Positions 1 to 6,500 of a DNA stretch of 11,901 nucleotides are shown one piece after another. This DNA comes from Planctomycetota bacterium (GTDB lineage Bacteria > Planctomycetota > PUPC01 > JACPCR01). The position numbers and the translations under genes are program-made. The notes below the pieces were generated by a model that saw only the letters and a program-made list of their open reading frames with translations, searched no databases and was not told where the DNA came from. The first letter of the stretch is position 1, and each line of letters begins with the position of its first letter. Location: NCBI GenBank assembly GCA_030740295.1, contig JASLXP010000739.1:1-11901 (forward strand), in the 5' to 3' direction.

Positions 1-3000
1 GTGCGCGGGATCGAATTGTCCGAGTGCGAGAGTCGACGGTTGCACGACCGGTTTCGCCGGAGCAGGCCGGGCCGCTGCTTTCTGCAATGCCGCGGGAAGC
101 GAAGCGGGCATCGGTTTGTCGGACTGAAAGATGTGATCGACGACGGTGTGTCCCCAGCCGCCGGGTGTCTTGTCGACGATCTTGATGACGGCGTCCTTGC
201 CGATGAACTCGGCAACGTTGAAGGAGTGCCAGTCCATGATCTCCCGCGCTTTGGTGTCCTTCAGTGAATGTCCGGTAGCGGCGCGGGCGGTCTTGTCGTC
301 CACGCGCAACTGCACGCCGGCGCGCCCGAGATGTTTGCCGCCCCCGATGAGAAAGTTGATGTGCTTGCGCTCGATGCGGAATGGCGGCGAGATGAGCTCG
401 CCGGTGGTTTTGTCTCCATTGAGGTAGGTGTTGATGAAACCCTTGCCGAGGTAGCCAATCGCCCGATTGCGGAGCGTCGTCGCCTGTGAGGGGCGTTTTC
501 CAAACGCCTCGCCGAGGACCTGCCACTTGCCGTAATCTTTGCCTTCAAAATCCGCGATGAGAATGTCGTTCTCGGCGGGTTTGTACTCGGCCGGGGTGAA
601 GTCAATGCGGGTCGGACGATTCCGGGCAGGACGAGCTGGCTTGCCTGCTTTCGGCTTTGTGTTCGCTTTCGTAGCTCCGCTCTCCAGAGCGGAGTTCTTC
701 TTTCTTGCCTTGCGTCGGACGAGCTCCGCTTCTTTCTTCGGCAGCCACTTTTTGTGTTCTGCAATGACCGCCGCGTGCTTGGGATCGCCGGCGAGGTTCT
801 TCCATTCCCACGGGTCGCTATTGTGATCGTAGAGCTCTTCCGTGCCATCGGCGTATCGGATGTAACGCCAGCGATCCGAACGAACCGCGTGGTTGCCGCG
901 ACCCTGGGTCATGACGGCCGGACGATTCCATTCGACTTTGGAGCTGTTCAGCAGCGGGACGAGGCTGACACCGTCGAGCCCATCCTTCTTTGGCAGGCCG
1001 GCGAGATCGATGAGCGTGGGATAGATGTCGATCAGGCTCACCGGGCGATTGATGACCGTGCCCGGCGTCGTCACTCCGGGAGCGACGATGATGAACGGCA
1101 CGTGATTGGCCTTTTCCCAGAGCGTGAATTTCACGGTCGCGTTTTTGTCGCCCAGGTGATAGCCGTGGTCTGACCAGAGAATGATGATGGTGTTGTCCGC
1201 GCGGCCGGTTGTATCGAGCTGATCAAGCAGGCGCCCCACCATTTCGTCCGCGTAGTCCGCGGCTGCCTGGTAGCACTGCACCATCTTCTTCAGGCTGCCG
1301 GGCCGGTCTTCAGGCGGCTTGATGGCGTTGTCGAAAATGAACGACTCCGTGCGCGACATCTTCACTCCAGTCGGCGGCACGTCATCAAGGTCGCCTTGGG
1401 GGCGCGGCGGGAGCTTCATTTTATCGAAGGGATACCGCTCGAACGTGGAGGGAGGCGCCCAGAACGGAAGGTGCGGCCGAAAGATGCCCGCGGCGAGGAA
1501 AAGCGGCTTGTCGCGTTTCTCGTTCTTCATCACGTTCGTGATGTAACTGACCGTGAATTCGTCGGTCTGCTTTGCGACTTCGTGAACACCCCAGTCCCAG
1601 CTCGGGCTTGCCAGTCCGCCGATGTTTCGGCCTCCGCGGACGTAACCGTTGTAATTGGTCTTGGGCTTGTTGGCGTGGATGCGGAGTTTGAAGAACTCGT
1701 CGAAGGACGGATTGTCCTTGCGATCCGTGCCTGTGCCGCCGTGGTGAAATATCTTGCCGCCGCCCTTTGTGGCGTAACCATGCTGGCCGAAATACTGCGG
1801 CAGCGTGACCACGTCAGGTAAGAGCTGCTTCCAGGATTGGCCGTTGCTGTAAACACCGGAAGTGGTCGGGGCCAGGCCGGTGAGGATCGCCGTGCGCGAA
1901 GGATTGCATGCCGGCACCGCGCAATAGGCCCTGGAAAAGAACGCGCCACGCTCCGCGAGACGTTTCAGGTTGGGAGTCTGGATCGGGTTCTTGTCGTCGA
2001 ACAACGTCGTCCAGTCGTTCATGTCGTCAATGGCGATGAACAGGATGTCCGGCCGTTTGCCGGCAGCACCGGACTTGGTGGACGGTTTTGCTGGCTTCGC
2101 CTCGTTCGCTTCCCGGTCTTGCTTTGGTTTTGCAGACGTGGGCTGTTTACCGGAGAGCCCTCTGTAATCACTCAGCGTTGGCAGGTTGCCGGATTCGGCA
2201 AGGATGGGCTTGGGGTTTTCCACGAAGGCGGCGGGACGAATGTTTTTCCGGAGGTTGGCGACGTGGGCGTCGAGGGCTGCCTTCATGGCTTTGACCCGGT
2301 CGGGGTGCTTGTCCGCCAGATTGTCTCTTTCACCGAGGTCGGCTTCGAGGTCGTAGAGTTCGGTGAACCGATCCTTCTTCACGCGGTAGCGCACGAGTTT
2401 CCACTTGCCCTGGCGGATGCCGTCGTTTTCGTAGTAGAGCGACCGGTGGGGCGAAGTCGCGCCGCCTCTGTCGAAGAGCAAGTGGCTGATGTCCCTGCCG
2501 TCGATGATGCGATCGGTCGGGACGGGCTGTCCGGCCATTCGGGCGATGGTAGGCATGATGTCCGTGGTGGTCATGATCTCCGAGGAGGTGCTGCCCGCGG
2601 GAATCTTCCCCGGCCACCGGGCAACGGTCGAGACCCGCATGTGGCCTTCATACTTGGGGCCGAACTTGGCGCCACGCAGCGGCCCGCGGGAGGTCTTGCC
2701 CCCGCCTCCGTTGTCGTTTGTGAAGAGGACGAACGTGTTTTTATCGAGGCCGAGTTCCCGGAGCGTCTGCAGGATGCGGCCCGTGCTGTTGTCAATCTCT
2801 GTAATCAGCGCGGTCATCACATCTCCCTTTGCGGCTTCGAGTCGTTCGGGCGTCACCATGGACGGCGCGTGCACCGCGGAATGCGGGACGTAGGCGAAGA
2901 ACGGCTTGTCCTTGTGGCGTTTGATGAAGTCGACGGCCGCATCGGTGATCGCATCCGTGATGACGGACTGGCTTGCCGCGTCCGGGATGTGAGCGACGGG

Positions 3001-3519
3001 CTTGTTCTGCTTCACCCAGGGCAGCGGTGGGTACTTTCGTCTGGGGTTTCCCTTCACCCACATGTCGTTGGAGTAAGGGATGCCTTCGTATTCATCGAAG
3101 CCCTGGGCGAGCGGCATGAACTCCGGCTGATCGCCGAGATGCCACTTGCCGAAACAGCCGGTGGCGTAACCCGCTTTCTTCAGGATTTCCGCAATGGTGA
3201 TCTCGCTGGGATTGAGTCCTCGTCTGTCCGCAGGAAAGACCACGCTCTTGCCCATGCCAATCCGATCCGCATAACAGCCTGTCATGAGCGCCGCGCGGGA
3301 CGGTGTGCACGCGGAAGAACTGACGTAAAAGTCCGTGAACTTCATGCCCTCTTTTGCCATCCGATCGAGATGCGGGGTTGGGCGTGATGCCCCAAACGGG
3401 CCGATGTCGCCGTAGCCCATGTCGTCGGTGAAAATGATGACGAAGTTGGGCGGAGCAGCATGAGTATGCAGCGCTGCAAAGAGCAGAAGGGGTGCTAAGA
3501 AACGATTAGTGATTGTCAT
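1..3519 (-). CDS. Secreted tandem double sulfatase with C-terminal GH32-type accessory module (partial, runs off left edge)
   Basis: I translated the minus strand in one frame from the ATG at 3519 to base 1: 1173 codons with no stop, so the C-terminus lies outside the window. Residues 1-22 form a signal peptide with likely cleavage after HTHA. Sulfatase domain 1 (about 24-453) has metal ligands D32/D33, the formylglycine site CTPSR (C71), GKWHLG (K125, H127) and NDNGG (D269/N270); it resembles arylsulfatase A types. A Lys/Pro/Ala linker (454-488) leads to sulfatase domain 2 (about 489-933), with D498/D499, CNPSR (C538), GGGKIFHH and SDHGYHLGD (D784/H785); it resembles iduronate-2-sulfatase types. 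A second basic linker (934-984) precedes a module at 985-1136 (ADFEG start, VDHIFQSD end) shared with the GH32 gene at 3858-6020; a Pro/Ala-rich stretch then runs to the edge. Sulfatases of this class hydrolyse sulfate esters after Cys is converted to formylglycine; no maturase gene is in the window. No strong ribosome site precedes the start. The substrate is unknown. Confidence 0.9.
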   Translation of the reverse strand, partial: MTITNRFLAPLLLFAALHTHAAPPNFVIIFTDDMGYGDIGPFGASRPTPHLDRMAKEGMKFTDFYVSSSACTPSRAALMTGCYADRIGMGKSVVFPADRRGLNPSEITIAEILKKAGYATGCFGKWHLGDQPEFMPLAQGFDEYEGIPYSNDMWVKGNPRRKYPPLPWVKQNKPVAHIPDAASQSVITDAITDAAVDFIKRHKDKPFFAYVPHSAVHAPSMVTPERLEAAKGDVMTALITEIDNSTGRILQTLRELGLDKNTFVLFTNDNGGGGKTSRGPLRGAKFGPKYEGHMRVSTVARWPGKIPAGSTSSEIMTTTDIMPTIARMAGQPVPTDRIIDGRDISHLLFDRGGATSPHRSLYYENDGIRQGKWKLVRYRVKKDRFTELYDLEADLGERDNLADKHPDRVKAMKAALDAHVANLRKNIRPAAFVENPKPILAESGNLPTLSDYRGLSGKQPTSAKPKQDREANEAKPAKPSTKSGAAGKRPDILFIAIDDMNDWTTLFDDKNPIQTPNLKRLAERGAFFSRAYCAVPACNPSRTAILTGLAPTTSGVYSNGQSWKQLLPDVVTLPQYFGQHGYATKGGGKIFHHGGTGTDRKDNPSFDEFFKLRIHANKPKTNYNGYVRGGRNIGGLASPSWDWGVHEVAKQTDEFTVSYITNVMKNEKRDKPLFLAAGIFRPHLPFWAPPSTFERYPFDKMKLPPRPQGDLDDVPPTGVKMSRTESFIFDNAIKPPEDRPGSLKKMVQCYQAAADYADEMVGRLLDQLDTTGRADNTIIILWSDHGYHLGDKNATVKFTLWEKANHVPFIIVAPGVTTPGTVINRPVSLIDIYPTLIDLAGLPKKDGLDGVSLVPLLNSSKVEWNRPAVMTQGRGNHAVRSDRWRYIRYADGTEELYDHNSDPWEWKNLAGDPKHAAVIAEHKKWLPKKEAELVRRKARKKNSALESGATKANTKPKAGKPARPARNRPTRIDFTPAEYKPAENDILIADFEGKDYGKWQVLGEAFGKRPSQATTLRNRAIGYLGKGFINTYLNGDKTTGELISPPFRIERKHINFLIGGGKHLGRAGVQLRVDDKTARAATGHSLKDTKAREIMDWHSFNVAEFIGKDAVIKIVDKTPGGWGHTVVDHIFQSDKPMPASLPAALQKAAARPAPAKPVVQPSTLALGQFDPAH
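675..694. repeat. Perfect short palindrome inside the sulfatase-fusion linker
   Basis: The arms CTCCGCTCT and AGAGCGGAG are perfect complements around a 2-base centre. The palindrome lies in the low-complexity linker between sulfatase domain 2 and the C-terminal module, and is read in frame on the minus strand as SALESGA within an otherwise Lys/Ala/Pro-rich stretch. I recall similar CTCCGCTC palindromes as dispersed repeats in Verrucomicrobia-like genomes, but that is memory, not a search. Confidence 0.7.
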
Positions 3520-3547
3520 GTGATTTTTGGAGAGCAGAAAAAATCTG

Positions 3548-3660
3548 AAACACAGAGGCACAGAGGTCACAGAGGAAGAAAGGGGAGAAAGAAGAAATCT
3601 CTTCAGAACTCATTCCAGCCTGTTTCTTCATCTCGGTGTTCTCCGTGCCTCTGTGTTTTA
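3548..3660. repeat. Long imperfect inverted repeat (CACAGAGGCACAGAG family)
   Basis: The left arm (3548-3574) begins AAACACAGAGGCACAGAG. The right arm (3632-3660) ends GTGCCTCTGTGTTTTA. The arms match over about 27 bases with 4 mismatches and enclose about 57 bases. A-rich flanks on both sides contain AAAAATC, a weak hint of a target duplication. It sits just upstream of the sulfatase-fusion start. A 65-codon minus-strand frame through it (3506-3703) reads like the HRGTENTE-type peptides that this repeat family is often mis-annotated as. It could be a mobile palindromic repeat (MITE or REP-like) or could affect transcript ends. Confidence 0.75.
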
Positions 3661-3728
3661 AAAATCGGAGTTCAGTAGCCATTAACAATTCGGTTAACCC
3701 CATCCACGAGTTTTACCTCATGGAAGTT

Positions 3729-3772
3729 GATCGATTTCAGATGTGAGCTTCGAGGCTGAGAAGTCTTGCATT
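3729..3772 (-). pseudogene. Relic of a GH32 gene 3' end
   Basis: Read on the minus strand, this stretch gives ARLLSLEAH, then after a one-base deletion LKSI. It mirrors AKLLSLEAHELKSIW at the C-terminus of the intact GH32 gene (bases 3870-3914). The two copies share an identical 18-base core (GCTTCGAGGCTGAGAAGT on the plus strand) and an 11-base block (GATCGATTTCA), about 141 bases apart, with several substitutions between them. The inverted repeat at 3786-3849 lies between relic and intact gene. It is either the last remnant of a second GH32 gene or a decayed duplication of this gene's tail; the silent and conservative changes favour a paralogue. Confidence 0.65.
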
Positions 3773-3785
3773 CGTGTTTCTAGCT

Positions 3786-3849
3786 TGGCAGGAAAATGGG
3801 AGCAGGAAGATAGAAAGAAATATATTTTCCTGCCCCCATCTTCCTGCCA
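3786..3849. repeat. Long inverted repeat directly after the GH32 stop codon
   Basis: Two 27-base arms (3786-3812 and 3823-3849) match with 3 mismatches around a 10-base loop; each arm starts TGGCAGGAA when read inward. In a minus-strand transcript (the GH32 mRNA) two of the three mismatches become G:U pairs, so the RNA hairpin would be more stable in that sense than in the other. It starts 9 bases past the GH32 stop. No clear U-tract follows, so it is more likely an RNA 3'-end stabiliser or a dispersed palindromic repeat than a classical intrinsic terminator. Confidence 0.75.
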
Positions 3850-3857
3850 CTACTCCG

Positions 3858-6020
3858 CTACTTGTTCCAGATCGATTTCAACTCGTGCGCTTCGAGGCTG
3901 AGAAGTTTCGCGTTGCCGCCGTGCGCGGTGACGGTTACTTCCGTCGCGTCCAGTTTTGCGGGCCCTTTGCCGGTGATATAGACGCGGCCTTCGTTGCCGA
4001 TGATCTCCGTCAGCGAGCGGTCGGCCAGCACCTGGATGGTGACCTTGCCATCGACGGGCTTGAGCGGCGCGCCATTCAGCTTCTGCGCCTTTGCGTCGTA
4101 CTTGATGGATCTGCCGGGCAGCTTTAGCTCGATGGTCGAGGCGTTTCCGACTTCGACGGTCAGGCGGACGTCAAGCAGGTCGCTGCTAACTGGCATTGCC
4201 ACGGGTTTGTCGGCGACGAGATTCTGAGCCTCGGCTTTGTTGCTTTTAGCGCGCAGCTTCTCGATTTCCCTGACGGGGCGGGCGAACATACGGATGCCTT
4301 CATCGGTCGAGCGCAGTGTCAGGCGGTGCGGGAAGCTGAAGTGCTGGTTGTAAGGTCCCGGCGAGCCAATTCTGGCCCAGCCCATCTGGATTCTTCGACC
4401 GTCGGGCGCGTTATCGAAAGTCTGCGAAGCGTAGTAAGGCCCCCAGTGCACCTGGTGTTTGCCTTTGTGTTCGGGCGTGAACGTCTTCCCGTCGAATTTG
4501 CCGACGGCGTACTTGGCATCCGCCGCGAACACGACCCAGCGGGTGTTCTTTTCGTCGCCATCGACGGGCAGCTCGAACAACTCCGTGCACTCAAAATAGC
4601 CCGGCAGATGGCTCTGCTCAGACCAGTCTTTGAGATTGGTGGAGGCATAGAACGCGGCGTTGCGCTTGTGCTCCTTGTGCTCGTCGTAAACAGCCATGAC
4701 CCAGTGACCACCCAGCTTCTTTGTGGCGTCGTTCAGCGGGGTATCGTTCTCGTCGTACGCATACCAGATGACCTTCGGATCGCGGCCCCGGTGTTTGACG
4801 ACGGGATTGCCTTCATACCAGATGAAGGTCTTGCCTCCGTCCGTGCTGTAGGCGATGGACTCGCCTGCGCCGGTGTCCGTCAGGAAGGCGACCAGCGTGT
4901 TTTCACCCCAGCCTGCGGTGCTGTTTTTGTCCACCGTTGCACCGCCCGAAAAGCAGGCGCCCTTTGCCATGGTGCCCGGGAACAACTTGTTCGGCTGCTG
5001 TTCCCAGTGAAGCAGGTCTTTGCTGGTAGCGTGGCCCCAGGTCATATTGCCCCATGGCAGGGCAACCGGGTTGTGCTGGAAGAAGAAATGCCACGTACCG
5101 TCGTGATACACCATCCCGTTGGGGTCATTGTTCCAACCGACTTTCTGCGTGAAATGAAACTGTGGGCGATGCGGTTCTTTATAGAAATTCTCCTCGCCTG
5201 GAATGGTGTCGGACTGTCTGATCAGCGGGAAGGCCTCCTCGGTGACTTTCGACGCCACCACGCGCGCTTGCTTTCCCTTGTAACTCTCGATCGTGAAGAA
5301 GGCGTACCAGTCCGTGCTCTCCTCCGAGGTAGCCAGGTTCAGCCCGTATTGCCGGACTTTCTGATCGCCAATGTAAAGCTCCAGCCGCCCGCGCCCCCGG
5401 CCGTTCTGAATCGGGAAAACCAGGTACTTGTTCTCGACGGTGAAAGTCTTTTCCCGCAGGACAAGAGCGGGTGCCTTCGGCTTGGTATCGGACTGCACAA
5501 TATGGTCGACGTTGACGTGGCCCCAGCCGCCGGTCGCGGCATCCACAATCTGGAGCGTGACGGTCTTGCCGGCCAGTTCGCTCATATCCCAGAACGCCGG
5601 CATCAATTCTTCGCTGCCACCGGGCCGTGTATTCGCTCCGGTAATCGTGTGAACAACTTTGCCATCGACCAGCAGGTCCATGCAGGTCTTGCCACGATGT
5701 CCTCCGCCGCCAACCAGGAACGTAAGAAACTTCCTCTCAATCTTGATCGGAGGGGACGTCAGCTTGCCCGCAGTGCCGTCTCCCCTGAGAAAAGAATTCA
5801 CCAGCCCTTTGCCCTTGAAGCCAGTCACGCGCATCTGGCGAGGCAGCGTCCCTTTCGCCGGGCCTTTGCCGAACGCTTCACCCTCCGTCTTCCAGTCGCC
5901 GTACGTATTCCCTTCAAAATCGGCGATGAGGATGTCGGGTCGTGCTTCTTGTGCGCCCAGGGGCGAGGCAAGAATCATGAGTGCAATGCTCGTGGACAGA
6001 GTAATCAACGTCATCTTCAT
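3858..6020 (-). CDS. Secreted GH32 beta-fructosidase (levanase/inulinase type) with N-terminal accessory modules
   Basis: This 720-residue protein has a signal peptide (1-23, cleavage near LGA/QEA). It should hydrolyse beta-fructosyl linkages of a fructan or sucrose-like substrate outside the cytoplasm. The family motifs are intact: WNNDPNG (nucleophile D299), RDPK (D414, transition-state stabiliser) and ECTEL (acid/base E477), with a five-bladed propeller at about 285-580 and a C-terminal beta-sandwich to 720. Residues 29-181 are an ADFEG module nearly collinear with the C-terminal module of the sulfatase fusion (1-3519). Residues 183-270 look like the small domain often placed before GH32 (DUF4980-like; name from memory). 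These extras explain the length, well above the roughly 500 residues of plain GH32 enzymes. The ATG is supported by GGAG six bases upstream; Met3 is an alternative. Fructan specificity (levan or inulin) cannot be told by eye. Confidence 0.93.
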   Translation of the reverse strand: MKMTLITLSTSIALMILASPLGAQEARPDILIADFEGNTYGDWKTEGEAFGKGPAKGTLPRQMRVTGFKGKGLVNSFLRGDGTAGKLTSPPIKIERKFLTFLVGGGGHRGKTCMDLLVDGKVVHTITGANTRPGGSEELMPAFWDMSELAGKTVTLQIVDAATGGWGHVNVDHIVQSDTKPKAPALVLREKTFTVENKYLVFPIQNGRGRGRLELYIGDQKVRQYGLNLATSEESTDWYAFFTIESYKGKQARVVASKVTEEAFPLIRQSDTIPGEENFYKEPHRPQFHFTQKVGWNNDPNGMVYHDGTWHFFFQHNPVALPWGNMTWGHATSKDLLHWEQQPNKLFPGTMAKGACFSGGATVDKNSTAGWGENTLVAFLTDTGAGESIAYSTDGGKTFIWYEGNPVVKHRGRDPKVIWYAYDENDTPLNDATKKLGGHWVMAVYDEHKEHKRNAAFYASTNLKDWSEQSHLPGYFECTELFELPVDGDEKNTRWVVFAADAKYAVGKFDGKTFTPEHKGKHQVHWGPYYASQTFDNAPDGRRIQMGWARIGSPGPYNQHFSFPHRLTLRSTDEGIRMFARPVREIEKLRAKSNKAEAQNLVADKPVAMPVSSDLLDVRLTVEVGNASTIELKLPGRSIKYDAKAQKLNGAPLKPVDGKVTIQVLADRSLTEIIGNEGRVYITGKGPAKLDATEVTVTAHGGNAKLLSLEAHELKSIWNK

Positions 6021-6026
6021 GTCAGT

Positions 6027-6030
6027 CTCC
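6027..6030 (-). promoter_or_regulatory. Ribosome binding site of the GH32 gene
   Basis: On the minus strand GGAG lies six bases before the ATG at 6020. This supports Met1 rather than Met3 as the start. No convincing -35/-10 promoter could be assigned in the short untranslated stretch before the AraC relic. Confidence 0.55.
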
Positions 6031-6092
6031 GATTCCGGTAGTAAGTGCTGGATTCGCTGCCGTGTTATTTACACGCCAGTGAACAATGGTAA

Positions 6093-6311
6093 CAGCATCA
6101 ATTCAGAGAACACATCGGCGCCACCACCAGCAGCTATGTCATCCGCCGGCGAATGTCCATCGCGCAACGGATGCTCTACGACTTCAATCTGCGTCCGGGA
6201 GAAATCGCCAGAGATGTCGGTTACCGCGACATCCACCAATTCTCGAAACAGTTCAACAAGACCTTCGGCGTCAGCCCGAGCCAATACCGTAAGCAGCACA
6301 GGGAATTGTGA
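6093..6311 (+). pseudogene. AraC/XylS-family regulator, C-terminal HTH remnant
   Basis: An open stretch of 72 codons, preceded by an in-frame TAA at 6090 and ended by TGA at 6309, has no plausible start or N-terminal domain. It reads QFREHIGATTSSYVIRRRM, then GEIARDVGYRDIHQFSKQF and FGVSPSQYRKQ. This is the usual AraC C-terminal pattern: the end of the first helix-turn-helix, the linker helix, the second helix-turn-helix, and the FGxSPSQYR signature. The sensor domain and most of the first HTH are missing. AraC regulators commonly control sugar-use genes, so this may be what is left of the island's own regulator. It probably makes no functional protein. Confidence 0.8.
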
Positions 6312-6342
6312 CTGGTCGGTATGGCCCGTTTGGCCGGATAAT

Positions 6343-6399
6343 TAGGTCGTCCGTCAGAATGACGATGATGTTCGGCTGTCCTTCCGCTGTGTTGGGCAT
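6343..6399 (-). pseudogene. Sulfatase N-terminal remnant
   Basis: On the minus strand an ATG at 6399 begins 19 codons ending QPNIIVILTDDL, the hallmark first strand of sulfatases with the Asp-Asp metal ligands. Right after it the reading (IIRPNGPYRPV) no longer fits the family's usual GYGD continuation. No signal peptide precedes it in frame. The rest of the gene is gone, and the break lies about 30 bases from the end of the AraC remnant, which points toward it. It is short, so chance resemblance cannot be fully excluded. Confidence 0.6.
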
Positions 6400-6424
6400 T
6401 TGACTGCTATGATTCCATTTCTGT

Positions 6425-6471
6425 TTTGGGCTGGCATCGTATGTTCAAGCTGCCGGCACCACCAGCCCAAA
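6425..6471. promoter_or_regulatory. Inverted repeat upstream of the beta-helix gene, possible operator or leader hairpin
   Basis: Perfect 10-base arms TTTGGGCTGG (6425-6434) and CCAGCCCAAA (6462-6471) enclose 27 bases that contain an 8-base palindrome TGCCGGCA (6451-6458). It ends 29 bases before the preferred ATG at 6501. It could be an operator or leader hairpin, or chance. If translation began at TTG 6426 or ATG 6441 it would be coding. Confidence 0.35.
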
Positions 6472-6500
6472 GGAAGCGAAACTTGCATAGCGCCATACAA

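Noticed and set aside
2041..2200. Possible separate start for the second sulfatase
   Set aside because: There is no stop between the two domains, no ribosome site and no signal peptide before domain 2; the sequence there is a Lys/Pro/Ala linker. A fusion is the simpler reading.
1837..3387. Plus-strand open frame of 516 codons
   Set aside because: It is antisense to the sulfatase fusion, whose minus-strand translation carries all family motifs. The plus-strand product shows no recognisable motif and lacks a convincing start.
3506..3703. Minus-strand 65-codon frame
   Set aside because: It is made almost entirely of the inverted repeat at 3548-3660 and overlaps the sulfatase start. This peptide type is a known kind of repeat-derived artefact.
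3684..3860. Intrinsic terminator for GH32
   Set aside because: The hairpin at 3786-3849 is strong, but no run of T follows on the minus strand, so I recorded it as a repeat and not as a terminator.
4326..6041. Plus-strand open frame of 571 codons
   Set aside because: It is antisense to the GH32 gene with intact WNNDPNG, RDP and EC motifs. High GC keeps the opposite strand free of stops.
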